Shown piece by piece: positions 54,536-63,672 of a stretch of DNA of 64,000 nucleotides; within the stretch, counting starts at the first letter, position 1, and each line of letters begins with the position of its first letter. The notes under the pieces are model-generated. The model worked only from the letters and a program-made list of their open reading frames with translations, was not told the origin of the DNA and did not search any database. The translations under genes and the position numbers were made by a program. The DNA is from Parasalinivibrio latis (GTDB lineage: Bacteria > Pseudomonadota > Gammaproteobacteria > Enterobacterales > Vibrionaceae): contig NZ_CP098812.1 in assembly GCF_036825535.1 (NCBI RefSeq), forward strand, positions 3,717,056 through 3,781,055, read 5' to 3'.

Positions 54536-56425
54536 TCAGGCGCCTTTTTTCAACATGCCTTGTTTTTTCAGGTGTACCAGCAGGATGGAGATCGCAGCCG
54601 GTGTAATTCCTGAGATACGGGACGCTTTGCCGATCGTTTCCGGACGCGCATCACGCAGTTTGGCAACAACTTCGTTAGAAAGTCCTTTCACCACGCTGTA
54701 GTCGAGGTCAATCGGCAACAGGGTGTTCTCGTGGCGGCGCGACTTCTCGATCTCTTCCATCTGGCGGTGGATGTAGCCTTCGTACTTCACCTGGATCTCT
54801 ACCTGCTCACGGGCAGCCGGATCATTGAGATCCGAATTAAAGCTCGCAAGGGTTTCCAGCAAATCAAAGGTCATTTCAGGGCGGCGAAGCAAATCTTCAC
54901 CGCTTGCCTCACGGGTCAGAGGAGATTTCAGCATCCCATTCAGGGCAGGGGCATCTTCTGATTTCGGGTTCACCCAGGTCTCACGCAATTTCTGGCGCGT
55001 AACCTCGATATTTTCCATCTTGCGGTTGAAAGATTCCCAGCGCGCATCGTCCACCAGGCCAAGCTCACGGCCTTTGGCAGTCAGGCGGATGTCAGCATTG
55101 TCTTCACGCAACAACAGGCGGTATTCCGCACGGGAGGTGAACATACGGTACGGTTCCTTGGTACCCAGAGTGGTCAGGTCATCAACCAAGACACCGGTGT
55201 AAGCTTCTTCACGACGTGGGCTCCAGCCCTCTTTTTCCTGGGCTTTCAGTGCTGCGTTACAGCCTGCCAGCAAGCCCTGGGCCGCCGCTTCTTCGTAACC
55301 CGTAGTTCCGTTAATCTGGCCGGCAAAGAACAGGCCTTCAATAAACTTGGTTTCCAACGTGGTCTTGAGGTCACGCGGGTCGAAGAAATCGTATTCGATC
55401 GCATAACCCGGACGTACCACACGGGCATTTTCAAATCCGCTGATGGACTGAATAATTGCCATCTGGACATCAAACGGCAGGCTGGTAGATATGCCGTTTG
55501 GATAGAGTTCATGGGTAGTCAGGCCTTCCGGCTCAACAAAGATCTGGTGCTTGTCCTTATCCGCAAAGCGCATCACCTTGTCTTCGATCGACGGGCAATA
55601 ACGCGGGCCGATCCCTTCGATGATCCCGGCATACATCGGGCTGCGATCCAGGTTTGCACGGATCACGTCGTGGGTTTTTTCATTGGTGTAGGTGACATAG
55701 CACGGCAGTTGCTGTGGATGCTCTTCTACCTTGCCCATGAAGGAAAAGACCGGACATGGGGTATCGCCGTGTTGTGTCTGCATCACACTGAAATCGACCG
55801 TGCGGGCATCGATACGCGGTGGTGTACCGGTTTTCAGGCGTTCAACACGGAATGGCAGTTCACGCAGGCGGTTAGCCAGGGCAATGGACGGTGGATCACC
55901 GGCTCGACCACCGGAAAAGTTCTCCAGTCCGATATGGATACGCCCGCCGAGGAAAGTCCCCACAGTCAGCACAACAGATTTGGCCCGGAATTTCAGGCCC
56001 ATTTGAGTAACCACTCCGGTTACGCGATCGTTTTCTACGATCAGATCGTCTACCGCCTGTTGGAACAGCATCAAATTAGGCTGGTTTTCCAATTCATGGC
56101 GGACAGCGGCTTTATACAAGGCCCGGTCAGCCTGGGCACGTGTTGCGCGCACAGCCGGTCCTTTTGAAGAGTTGAGGATACGGAACTGGATACCGCCTTT
56201 ATCAATGGCTCGGGCCATCAGGCCACCCAGCGCATCCACTTCCTTTACCAGATGTCCTTTTCCGATACCACCAATTGCCGGGTTGCAAGACATCTGCCCC
56301 AGCGTGTCGATATTGTGAGTCAGCAGAAGGGTCTGCTGGCCCATACGGGCTGCTGCCAACGCCGCTTCTGTACCGGCGTGACCACCACCGACAACAATGA
56401 CGTCAAAGCTATCCTGGTAAAACAT
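54536..56425 (-). CDS. mnmG: tRNA uridine-34 modification enzyme MnmG (GidA)
   Basis: A 629-residue FAD protein that, with MnmE, puts the carboxymethylaminomethyl group on U34 of wobble tRNAs. The FAD site is VVGGGHAGTEAALAAARMG (near 12-30), and the catalytic cysteine motifs include QMSCNPAIGGIGKGHL (near 45) and TPCPVFSF. GQINGTTGYEEAAAQGL (near 370) is a family signature. It begins at the left edge of oriC and is transcribed away from it, as in E. coli. Confidence 0.97.
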   Translation of the reverse strand: MFYQDSFDVIVVGGGHAGTEAALAAARMGQQTLLLTHNIDTLGQMSCNPAIGGIGKGHLVKEVDALGGLMARAIDKGGIQFRILNSSKGPAVRATRAQADRALYKAAVRHELENQPNLMLFQQAVDDLIVENDRVTGVVTQMGLKFRAKSVVLTVGTFLGGRIHIGLENFSGGRAGDPPSIALANRLRELPFRVERLKTGTPPRIDARTVDFSVMQTQHGDTPCPVFSFMGKVEEHPQQLPCYVTYTNEKTHDVIRANLDRSPMYAGIIEGIGPRYCPSIEDKVMRFADKDKHQIFVEPEGLTTHELYPNGISTSLPFDVQMAIIQSISGFENARVVRPGYAIEYDFFDPRDLKTTLETKFIEGLFFAGQINGTTGYEEAAAQGLLAGCNAALKAQEKEGWSPRREEAYTGVLVDDLTTLGTKEPYRMFTSRAEYRLLLREDNADIRLTAKGRELGLVDDARWESFNRKMENIEVTRQKLRETWVNPKSEDAPALNGMLKSPLTREASGEDLLRRPEMTFDLLETLASFNSDLNDPAAREQVEIQVKYEGYIHRQMEEIEKSRRHENTLLPIDLDYSVVKGLSNEVVAKLRDARPETIGKASRISGITPAAISILLVHLKKQGMLKKGA

Positions 56426-56563
56426 GTCTGGACCTCAGCAAGAAAGACTAAAGGGATTGATCCGGGGATTGTGCAAAGGGCGATCATTCTACCGATTTTC
56501 CAACCAATAGAGAACTGTGATCTGTGTTTCGATCTTGGGCGAACAAATTATATATAGAAAGAA

Positions 56564-56815
56564 GATCTTTAAAGAGATCTTCTGTTAGATCTTTTATATA
56601 GATCGCCCATTTCTGTGGATAACCATTAAATGATCAACAAGATCATGCCTTTGAGGACGATCATTTGTTGTTAAGATCATTGGATCTGCCGTTGTAAGAG
56701 CTGGGATCAAAATGGCTACTTATCAACAGGAGGGGGAGGGAGGTTAATTTGATAAATGGATAACTATAGGATGATCACTGGTTAGATCTATAGTTATCCA
56801 CAAATTAGATCTTTA
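56564..56815. other. Chromosomal replication origin oriC
   Basis: The layout parallels E. coli oriC base for base in places. An AT-rich unwinding zone (about 56545-56605) has three GATCT-starting 13-mers at 56564, 56577 and 56588. A DnaA box R1 TGTGGATAA lies at 56614-56622 with GATCAACAAGATC (an IHF-site-like region) right after it. GGATCTGCC...CTGGGATCAAAATG precedes a TTATCAACA box (56720-56728). ATGGATAAC lies near 56757, and the consensus box R4 TTATCCACA is at 56794-56802. About fifteen GATC sites occur between 56529 and 56811, giving Dam/SeqA sites. It sits between mnmG and mioC. Confidence 0.93.
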
Positions 56816-56851
56816 AAAGTGCATTATTTTTGTATATTCCATGTTACAAAT

Positions 56852-57298
56852 TTATTCACAGATAAGATTTTTCCACTGGGATAACCACGCTTCTGCTGGT
56901 TCCTCGGGCATGGGGGTGGCACAGACATCCACCTCCAGACGTTCACCTATACGCATAGCGCCCAACGCTTTAAGTCGTGAATCAGCTTTACGCCCGGCAC
57001 CGCAAAAGGTGTCATAACTGGAATCACCGATGGCGATAATGCCGTATTTGAGCCCCGATAAATCAGGCTTCTGGGTTTCCAGCTGTTCCATAAGGGTTTC
57101 AAGGGTTTCTGGAAAGTCTCCGGCCCCGTGTGTTGAAGTGATAATCAGTGCCAGATGGCATGTTTTCAGGTCGCTGATATCCGCTTCATTGATCACTTTG
57201 GTCTGGTGGCCATCAGCTTCAAGTATTTCAGCCAGTTGATCGCCGACATACTCCGCACCGCCGAGGGTGCTACCGGTGATAAGGGTGATGTGGGACAT
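56852..57298 (-). CDS. mioC: Flavodoxin-like protein MioC
   Basis: A 148-residue FMN-binding protein of the flavodoxin fold next to oriC. FMN-site motifs are ITGSTLGGAEYVGDQL (residues 7-22), STHGAGDFPETLETL (near 53) and GIIAIGDSSYDTFCGAG (near 80). In E. coli it supports biotin synthase activity in vitro, and its transcription enters oriC. I start at the ATG at 57298 with AAGAGGTT upstream; the longer frame to 57361 is not conserved. It is transcribed toward oriC. Confidence 0.93.
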   Translation of the reverse strand: MSHITLITGSTLGGAEYVGDQLAEILEADGHQTKVINEADISDLKTCHLALIITSTHGAGDFPETLETLMEQLETQKPDLSGLKYGIIAIGDSSYDTFCGAGRKADSRLKALGAMRIGERLEVDVCATPMPEEPAEAWLSQWKNLICE

Positions 57299-57389
57299 TT
57301 TAACCTCTTGGGCAGTTTCAGAATCTGCATAAGTATTTGAGGTTACGAATACTGGCGTCAAGAGGATTTCTGGATACTGGCGGGGATGG

Positions 57390-57421
57390 AAAAATAAAAA
57401 GCCGGGTCAGGAGACCCGGCT
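57390..57421 (-). terminator. mnmE terminator
   Basis: AGCCGGGTC-AGGA-GACCCGGCT (57400-57421 region) followed on the minus strand by TTTTTATTTTT. It insulates mioC and oriC from the mnmE transcript. Confidence 0.9.
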
Positions 57422-57426
57422 GTGTA

Positions 57427-58791
57427 CTATTTACCGATACAGAATGAGGAGAAGATCCGGCCGAGCAGATCGTCTGAACTGAATTCTCCGGTGATCTCAC
57501 TGAGGTACTGCTGGGCGATACGTAGCTCTTCTGCGAGGATCTCACCGGCTGCAAATGTCGCCAACTGTTCCTGCCCAATTTCGAGGTGACGTGCTGCATT
57601 GTCCAGTGCCTCAAGGTGGCGCCGCCTCGCCATGAACCCACCTTCTGAGGTGCCTGAGAAGCCCATACAGGCCTTCAGGTGCTCACGAAGGGCATCCATC
57701 CCTTCTCCTGTGCGAGCCGAAAGCCGAATCAGTGTAGGCTGGCTGACGTGACAAATCCCCAGCTCTTCGCCGGTAATGTCGGCTTTGTTGCGGATAACGG
57801 TGATCCCGATATTTTGCGGCAGGCGGTCGAGGAACTCAGGCCAGATCTCTTCGGGCGTGGTGGCATCAGTGGTAGTACCATCAGCAACAAAAAGCACCCG
57901 GTCTGCCTTTACAATTTCATCCCATGCCCGCTCAATGCCGATGCGCTCTACTTCATCCGAGGCATCGCGCAGGCCGGCTGTGTCGATAATATGGAGCGGC
58001 ATCCCATCAATGTGGATGTGTTCCCGGAGTACATCACGGGTGGTGCCGGCAATATCGGTGACAATTGCACTGTCCTTACCGGAAAGGGCATTGAGGAGGC
58101 TTGATTTGCCTGCGTTCGGCCGGCCGGCAATTACTACTTTCATGCCTTCACGCATGATGGCGCCCTGGTTGGCCTGCTGTTTTACCGAGGCCAGTTTCTC
58201 AATGATATTGTCGAGATCGCCGGCGACTTTGCCGTCGGAGAGAAAATCTATCTCTTCATCCGGAAAATCAATTGCTGCTTCCACGTAAATGCGCAGGTGA
58301 ATCAGGGCTTCCACCAGCTCATTAATATGGGTTGAAAAAGCCCCTTGCAAGGACTGGAGTGCGGAACGGGCTGCCTGTTCTGAGCTGGCGTCAATGAGAT
58401 CAGCAATTGCTTCGGCCTGTGCCAGGTCAAGCTTGTCGTTGAGGAAGGCCCGCTCAGAAAACTCACCCGGACGGGCGGTACGTACAAAGCCCAGTTCAGT
58501 TATCCTGCGGATTAGCATATCCATAATTACCGGTCCACCATGGCCCTGCAGTTCAAGGACATCTTCACCGGTAAAGGAGTTTGGGCCAGGGAAGAACAGG
58601 GCAATACCCTGGTCAAGGGCGCTGCCGTCTTCCTGGCGGAATGGCAGGTATTCCGCATGGCGTGGGCGCAGTTCACGCCCGGTAATTGCCATAGCTACGT
58701 CGCGGGCTTTGGGGCCGGATACGCGGACGATACCTACGCCGCCACGGCCTGGAGGCGTTGCCTGGGCAACGATGGTGTCATTATCAAACAT
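57427..58791 (-). CDS. mnmE: tRNA modification GTPase MnmE
   Basis: A 454-residue GTPase that works with MnmG on wobble uridine 34. The N-terminal folate-binding domain (residues 1-118) is followed by a helical domain with an inserted G domain: GRPNAGKSSLLNAL (near 222), DIAGTTRD (near 246), DTAGLRDASDEVE (near 270) and NKAD (near 335). It ends with the invariant CIGK, whose cysteine is functionally important. Its partner mnmG lies on the other side of oriC. Confidence 0.97.
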   Translation of the reverse strand: MFDNDTIVAQATPPGRGGVGIVRVSGPKARDVAMAITGRELRPRHAEYLPFRQEDGSALDQGIALFFPGPNSFTGEDVLELQGHGGPVIMDMLIRRITELGFVRTARPGEFSERAFLNDKLDLAQAEAIADLIDASSEQAARSALQSLQGAFSTHINELVEALIHLRIYVEAAIDFPDEEIDFLSDGKVAGDLDNIIEKLASVKQQANQGAIMREGMKVVIAGRPNAGKSSLLNALSGKDSAIVTDIAGTTRDVLREHIHIDGMPLHIIDTAGLRDASDEVERIGIERAWDEIVKADRVLFVADGTTTDATTPEEIWPEFLDRLPQNIGITVIRNKADITGEELGICHVSQPTLIRLSARTGEGMDALREHLKACMGFSGTSEGGFMARRRHLEALDNAARHLEIGQEQLATFAAGEILAEELRIAQQYLSEITGEFSSDDLLGRIFSSFCIGK

Positions 58792-58863
58792 ATAGAAACT
58801 CTAACCTGGGTCGGCACAGCTGGCCGGAATTTGGGCTAAGTGTAACCCAGATTGGCGGGATAG

Positions 58864-58887
58864 AAAAAAGGCGGCCAGTTGGCCGCC
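58864..58887 (-). terminator. yidC terminator
   Basis: GGCGGCC-AGTT-GGCCGCC (58870-58887) followed on the minus strand by TTTTTTC, 21 bases after yidC. Confidence 0.9.
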
Positions 58888-58907
58888 TCGATATTCATTC
58901 AACCGGA

Positions 58908-60530
58908 TCACTTGGCCCGGGTATGAAGACCTTTTTTCTCCAGCGAGCGGTAAATCAGGGTCTGCTGGATCAGGGTCACGATGTTTGACACCAGCCAGTA
59001 CAGAACCAGACCTGCAGGGAAGAACAGGAAGAAGAACGTGAACATGATTGGCATGAAGTTCATGATCTTCTGCTGCATCGGGTCAGTGATGGTGCTTGGG
59101 CTCATCTTCTGGATGAAGAACATGGACACACCCATCAGGATTGGCAGGATGTAGTACGGGTCCTGTGCTGACAGGTCGTGGATCCAGCCAAAGAACGGAG
59201 CATGGCGCAGTTCAACCGACTCCATCAGTGCCCAGTACAGGGCGATGAAGATTGGCATTTGAAGAATCAGAGGGAGACAGCCACCCAGTGGGTTAACTTT
59301 CTCTTTCTTGTACAGCTCCATCATCTCCTGGCTCATGCGCTGGCGGTCGTCGCCGATACGCTCACGCATTTCCTGCAGTTTAGGCTGCAGCATGCGCATC
59401 TTGGCCATAGAGGTGTACTGTGCCTTGGTCAGCGGGTACATCACGCCACGAACCACAAAGGTCAGTACGATGATGGCGACACCCCAGTTGCCTACCAGGC
59501 TGTGGATGAAGTCGAGCAGCGAGTGCAGAGGCTTGGCGATAAACCACAGCCAGCCGTAGTCGACAACCAGATCCAGGTGAGGTGCCACGGCTGCCATTTG
59601 TTTTTGCAGTTTAGGACCTACCCACAGGGTGGCGTCGATATTGGCATCCTGTCCGGCAGGGATGGTTACCATAGGCATACGAACGCCAATGTAACCCTGG
59701 CCGTTTGAAACGCGGGTGTACAGGTTGGACGTTTCGTCAGTGCGAGGTACCCAGGCCGACGCAAAGTAGTGCTGCAGCATGGCTACCCAGCCTTCCTTCA
59801 CTGACAGGTTCAGGTTTTTGTCCTGCATGTCATCGAAGCTGTACTTCTCGTAACGCTTGTCGTCACTTGAGTAAGCACCGCCACGGTAAGTTGGCATGGT
59901 CAGGCTGCCACCGTCATCCATCAGGGTCTGCTTCAGCTGTGCGTACATCTGTACTGCCGCACTCTTGTCGCTCTTGTTGTCTACAGAGTAATCAACATTG
60001 ACCGCGTAGCTGCCGCGCTTGAGGATAAAGGTCTTGGTGTAAGTAATACCGTCTTTAACATAGGTCATTGGTACACGCAGTTCATCCTGGCCTTCGGCCA
60101 TCTTGAAGCTGGTGCCGTCAACCTTGAACTGGGCACGGCCTTCTGCGGTGTCGATACCGTTAGGACCGATCAGGCCGCTTTGGGCAATATAAACGTGACC
60201 AGGCTTGTCTTGCAGCAGAACAAACGGCTGCTTTGAATCCAGTTCCGCATCATATTTCAGCAGTTTTGCACTGATGACATCGCCACCCAGAGTATCAACC
60301 TTCAGTGCCAGCACATCGGAGTCGATGGTAATGAGATTGCCTTGTTTGGTTTCGTCCGTGACTGGCTGCGCATTGGCACCGTCATGGGCAGGAACATCAC
60401 CACTCGATTGTGCAGTCTGCACTGAGCCCTGACCCTGTGGTTGAGGGTTGGTTTCGATCGTCCACTGCTGGTAAAGCAGGAATGATACGAACAATAGGGC
60501 AATCAACAGGATATTGCGTTGTGAATCCAT
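58908..60530 (-). CDS. yidC: Membrane protein insertase YidC
   Basis: A 540-residue Oxa1-family insertase that works alone or with SecYEG. It has the gram-negative type layout: an N-terminal signal anchor (RNILLIALLFVSFLLYQQW), a large periplasmic beta domain (about 40-340) and a C-terminal cluster of five membrane helices. These include VVRGVMYPLTKAQYTSMAKM with the hydrophilic-groove arginine. The last residues KKGLHTRAK are basic and may contact the ribosome. It is two bases after yidD. Confidence 0.97.
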   Translation of the reverse strand: MDSQRNILLIALLFVSFLLYQQWTIETNPQPQGQGSVQTAQSSGDVPAHDGANAQPVTDETKQGNLITIDSDVLALKVDTLGGDVISAKLLKYDAELDSKQPFVLLQDKPGHVYIAQSGLIGPNGIDTAEGRAQFKVDGTSFKMAEGQDELRVPMTYVKDGITYTKTFILKRGSYAVNVDYSVDNKSDKSAAVQMYAQLKQTLMDDGGSLTMPTYRGGAYSSDDKRYEKYSFDDMQDKNLNLSVKEGWVAMLQHYFASAWVPRTDETSNLYTRVSNGQGYIGVRMPMVTIPAGQDANIDATLWVGPKLQKQMAAVAPHLDLVVDYGWLWFIAKPLHSLLDFIHSLVGNWGVAIIVLTFVVRGVMYPLTKAQYTSMAKMRMLQPKLQEMRERIGDDRQRMSQEMMELYKKEKVNPLGGCLPLILQMPIFIALYWALMESVELRHAPFFGWIHDLSAQDPYYILPILMGVSMFFIQKMSPSTITDPMQQKIMNFMPIMFTFFFLFFPAGLVLYWLVSNIVTLIQQTLIYRSLEKKGLHTRAK

Positions 60531-60532
60531 CG

Positions 60533-60790
60533 TTAATTGTCTCTGTTACTGGATTGTTTAGGTGGAACGGGGTCGTAGCCACCTTCGTTTAGAGGGTGGC
60601 ATTTTAATAGACGTTTGGTCGCTAACCAACTTCCTTTCACCACACCGTGAGCTCTGACCGCTTCTATCGCATACTGAGAACACGTGGGGTTGAAACGGCA
60701 TCGAGGTCCGATGAGAGGGCTGATTACCAGTTGGTAAAAGCGAACCAGTGCAATGACTAGTTTCGCAAGCGGCGAGACAGACGTTGCCAT
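60533..60790 (-). CDS. yidD: Membrane protein insertion efficiency factor YidD
   Basis: An 85-residue small amphipathic protein that helps YidC substrates. The signature RFYQLVISPLIGPRCRFNPTCSQYA is seen from residues 17-41 with its conserved cysteines (RCRFNPTCSQY), followed by GGYDPVP. It starts 34 bases inside the rnpA end, so the two are translationally coupled. Confidence 0.94.
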   Translation of the reverse strand: MATSVSPLAKLVIALVRFYQLVISPLIGPRCRFNPTCSQYAIEAVRAHGVVKGSWLATKRLLKCHPLNEGGYDPVPPKQSSNRDN

Positions 60791-61125
60791 GACCGTTCCA
60801 GCTGTTTGTGCAGCTCTTCATTGCTGAGCTCGCTGGCGCCTTTCTTGGCAATCACGACGAAATCACAGTGAGGTAGCTTGTGCTGACGCAGACGGAATGT
60901 TTCACGTACCAGACGTTTAAACCGGTTGCGACCAACAGCAAGTTTGATTTGCTTTTTAGGAACAGCAAGCCCCAGACGTGGGAAGTCGAGAGTGTTCGGT
61001 TGGGCAAGGATGGTAAAGTAAGGCGAGCCAGCCCGTTGAGGCTGCTTAAAGACGGTTTTGAATTCTTCGGGAGTTAGCAAACGCAACTCCCGAGGAAAAG
61101 CTAGCTTTTTCACAAAGCGCAGCAA
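60757..61125 (-). CDS. rnpA: RNase P protein component RnpA
   Basis: The protein partner of RNase P RNA in tRNA 5' maturation. The RNR motif RNRFKRLVRETFR is near residue 68, and LAFPRELRLLTPEEF is near the start. The frame from a TTG at 61125 gives 122 residues. The GTG at 61113 (VKKLAFPREL) gives 118 and matches the E. coli start, so either is possible. It overlaps the 5' end of yidD and follows rpmH directly. Confidence 0.94.
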   Translation of the reverse strand: MLRFVKKLAFPRELRLLTPEEFKTVFKQPQRAGSPYFTILAQPNTLDFPRLGLAVPKKQIKLAVGRNRFKRLVRETFRLRQHKLPHCDFVVIAKKGASELSNEELHKQLERSWQRLSRRLRN

Positions 61126-61260
61126 TTATTTTGACAGACGCTTACGGCCTTTAGCACGGCGAGCTGCCAGTACTTTGCGACCGTTCTTGGTTGCCATGCG
61201 AGCACGGAAACCGTGAGTGCGCTTGCGCTTCAGAACAGATGGTTGAAAAGTGCGTTTCAT
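61126..61260 (-). CDS. rpmH: Ribosomal protein L34
   Basis: 44 residues beginning MKRTFQPSVLKRKRTHGF and ending AKGRKRLSK, the full conserved bL34 protein of the large subunit. The TAA abuts the TTG start of rnpA. Highly basic, as expected. It is too short to be picked up by a simple length filter. Confidence 0.98.
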   Translation of the reverse strand: MKRTFQPSVLKRKRTHGFRARMATKNGRKVLAARRAKGRKRLSK

Positions 61261-61348
61261 GGTTTCTACCTTTTACTGATCAGAGTTTTGTAGATTTAAC
61301 CCGGCGTGGGAAGTGACTTCCGACGCCTCCTTACAAAAAAGAGGCGGA

Positions 61349-61377
61349 ATTGTAATCATTGGACCCTAAAGAGTCAA
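61349..61377 (-). promoter_or_regulatory. rpmH promoter
   Basis: Minus strand TTGACT (61372-61377), 17-base spacer, TACAAT (61349-61354). A GC hairpin CGCCTC...GAGGCG (61325-61346) lies at the start of the predicted transcript. A second match further up, TTGCGC (61430-61435) 16 bases before TATAAT (61408-61413), may be another promoter. Confidence 0.75.
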
Positions 61378-61441
61378 TGTTTCACCAACCACGATTACGG
61401 GCGCTGCATTATACGTCATCCCGGTTAAAGCGCAAGGATCC

Positions 61442-62179
61442 TCAACGGATCCCAACTTTTCCCAGAAATCGCTGAAGTCTAGGATCCTGTGGATGATTAA
61501 ACAATTGATCCGGCGTACCTTGCTCTGCGATCTTGCCGCCTTCCATAAAGAGTATCCGGTCGGCTACTTCCTTGGCAAACTGCATTTCATGGGTAACCAC
61601 CAGCATGGTTTGGTGCTTTGAAGCCAGCGTTTTCATCAGCCCAAGTACTTCACCCACCCATTCCGGATCCAGTGCTGACGTCGGTTCATCAAACAGCAGA
61701 AGTTCCGGCTCCATAGCCATGGCCCGGCCAATCCCTACTCGCTGTTGCTGGCCTCCGGATAGTGCCGCCGGGTAGCTGTCAGCTTTGTCGGAGAGCCCTA
61801 TTTCTGCCAGTATGCTGTCTGCTTTTTGATAGGCGCTTTCCTTTTTCCAGCCTCTTACGGTTACCAGGCCTTCAGCGATGTTTTGCCGGGCTGTCAGGTG
61901 GGCAAACAGGGCATAATTCTGAAACACAAAACCCGTCTGGCGGCGAAGTGAGATAATGTCCCGTTTTGCTGCACTTTCGCTGTTTACGGAGACATTTCCG
62001 ACAGAAATTATTCCCTTGTCAGCGGGTTCCAGGAAATTGATGCTGCGAAGCAAGGTGGATTTCCCGGTACCGCTTGGGCCGATAATGCAGACGATTTCCC
62101 CTTTGCTGATTTCCAGATCTATGCCATCGAGTACCCGGCTGTCACCAAAAGACTTTGTCAGGTTTTCAATCTTTATCAT
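61442..62179 (-). CDS. Amino-acid ABC transporter ATP-binding protein
   Basis: A 245-residue cytosolic ATPase of the polar amino-acid uptake (PAAT) class. Walker A is IIGPSGTGKSTLLRS (near 33), the signature is LSGGQQQRVGIGRAMAM (near 139) and Walker B is LLLFDEPTSALDPEW (near 159). Its ATG overlaps the permease stop by four bases. The PAAT class takes up amino acids such as cystine, glutamine or arginine; the substrate here cannot be told. As I recall, this transporter also sits next to rpmH in vibrios. Confidence 0.92.
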   Translation of the reverse strand: MIKIENLTKSFGDSRVLDGIDLEISKGEIVCIIGPSGTGKSTLLRSINFLEPADKGIISVGNVSVNSESAAKRDIISLRRQTGFVFQNYALFAHLTARQNIAEGLVTVRGWKKESAYQKADSILAEIGLSDKADSYPAALSGGQQQRVGIGRAMAMEPELLLFDEPTSALDPEWVGEVLGLMKTLASKHQTMLVVTHEMQFAKEVADRILFMEGGKIAEQGTPDQLFNHPQDPRLQRFLGKVGIR

Positions 62180-62847
62180 CGTGCATACGCCTTGTTAAGT
62201 CGGTTTTCGAGCCGGGTTTGTACCTGGGTCAATATGACAACCACTACCCAGTAAATCAGGGCTACTGCCAGGAATGCCTCAAAAAACTTAAAGCTGGATG
62301 AAGCTTCCATTTGGGCCTTGGCCATGATTTCAGCAACGCCCAGCGTAAATGCCAGGGACGTGGATTTGATCATGTCGATGAAATAGTTCATCAACGAGGG
62401 CAGGGCAACCCGCGTTGCCTGAGGAAGAATAATTCGGGTCATTGCCTGTCGGGTTGTCATCCCGATAGCCAGTGACGCTTCCATTTGGCTTCGGTCAATC
62501 CCGGTAATTGCTGCGCGGATGCTTTCTGCCATGTAGGCCGAAAAGTGCAGGGTCAGGCCAATGATTGCTGCGCTGAACGCATCCATGCCGACAAAAACCG
62601 GAAATACCTGTGGCAAACCGTAATAAAGGAGGAACAATTGGACCAGAAGCGGTGTTCCCCGGAAAAAGCTGATGTAGAGCTGGGAAAGGCTGTCCAGTAC
62701 AGGCACACGGAAAACCCGGATATTGGCGATGGCGGTTGCCAGAATAAGCGAGAAGCCGAGCCCCCAGAGCGCCATTTCCATCGTGGTACCGAGATATTTC
62801 AGCAAAATCGGCATCAGGGAGAGCATGTATTGAAGGTCAAAGGCCAT
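62176..62847 (-). CDS. Amino-acid ABC transporter permease
   Basis: A 223-residue HisM/GlnP-type inner-membrane permease with about five membrane helices. The N-terminal periplasmic-side segment is MPILLKYLGTTMEMALWGLG. The EAA loop is EASLAIGMTTRQAMTRIILPQA (residues about 140-160), which contacts the ATPase. Only one permease is encoded, so the complex is probably a homodimer. It overlaps the ATPase gene by four bases and follows the binding protein gene by 69 bases. Confidence 0.92.
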   Translation of the reverse strand: MAFDLQYMLSLMPILLKYLGTTMEMALWGLGFSLILATAIANIRVFRVPVLDSLSQLYISFFRGTPLLVQLFLLYYGLPQVFPVFVGMDAFSAAIIGLTLHFSAYMAESIRAAITGIDRSQMEASLAIGMTTRQAMTRIILPQATRVALPSLMNYFIDMIKSTSLAFTLGVAEIMAKAQMEASSSFKFFEAFLAVALIYWVVVVILTQVQTRLENRLNKAYAR

Positions 62848-62916
62848 ATCTGGTTCCCGTAGGTAAAAAATGACCCGGCAGCCGGGCCATTGCAGATGCT
62901 GTTAGTAAATGGTTAC

Positions 62917-63672
62917 TTACTTGGTGATATCCGTGTTAAACCATTTCACGGAAATTTGAGCCAGGGTTCCATCGTTGCGCATGCTGTCCAGAGCGCGGTT
63001 TACTTCATCACGAAGTTTTTGGCCCTCTGGGCTGTTGATAAACGGCCAGGCGTTTTCAATGGTCTCAAAAGGTTCACCCGCCAATTGCAGAGGGAGACCT
63101 GACTGGCGGATAAGCTCGATGGCAGAGAGCCTGTCCATGATGAAAGCATCGGCACGGCCGAGAGCCACATCGTGTTCGATACCTGTGTCGTAGGTTTTAA
63201 TATTGATTTTCCCTGCGGTGTCATAGCTGCGGATAAGCTGTTCGAAGTTCGATCCAAGGTTCACCGCAACGGTTTTGCCGTCAAGATCGCTCAGACCCTT
63301 GATACTTTCATTCCCCTTACGGACAGTTATCTGCGCACCGTCAATGACATAGGGGCTGGAAAAAAGGTACTTGGCCTTTCGCGTATCGGTAATGGTGATT
63401 TGATTGGAAATGGTATCGATGCGGCCTGTTTCCAGAAGCCCAAACAGGCCGGAGAAGTTCGCCGTCACGAATTCAACGTTGTAATCATTCCGCTTTCCAA
63501 TCTCGTTCCATACGTCAACCTCAAACCCTTGCAGCTTGTCTTGCTTAACAAAGGTAAAAGGGAAGTAGCGACCCGACATGCCGACCTTGATCTCAGTTGA
63601 AGCGTATACCGTTGAAGATAATGAGGTAATTAGTGCAAAAGCGGTTATAAGTTGTTTAATCCAGATTCTCAT
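62917..63672 (-). CDS. Amino-acid ABC transporter periplasmic binding protein
   Basis: A 251-residue SBP_bac_3 family protein. The signal peptide MRIWIKQLITAFALITSLSSTVYA is followed by the mature domain starting STEIKVGMSGRYFPF. Motifs GFEVDVWNEIGKRN, TNQITITDTRKAKYLFSSPY and VAVNLGSNFEQLIR are typical of the FliY/cystine and polar amino-acid branch. It is the first gene of the three-gene operon. The ligand could be cystine-like, but this is a guess from resemblance. Confidence 0.9.
   Translation of the reverse strand: MRIWIKQLITAFALITSLSSTVYASTEIKVGMSGRYFPFTFVKQDKLQGFEVDVWNEIGKRNDYNVEFVTANFSGLFGLLETGRIDTISNQITITDTRKAKYLFSSPYVIDGAQITVRKGNESIKGLSDLDGKTVAVNLGSNFEQLIRSYDTAGKINIKTYDTGIEHDVALGRADAFIMDRLSAIELIRQSGLPLQLAGEPFETIENAWPFINSPEGQKLRDEVNRALDSMRNDGTLAQISVKWFNTDITK

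Noticed and set aside
60896..60911. Possible parS site in rnpA
   Set aside because: TGTTTCACGTACCAGA matches only the left half of the ParB palindrome; the right half is absent.
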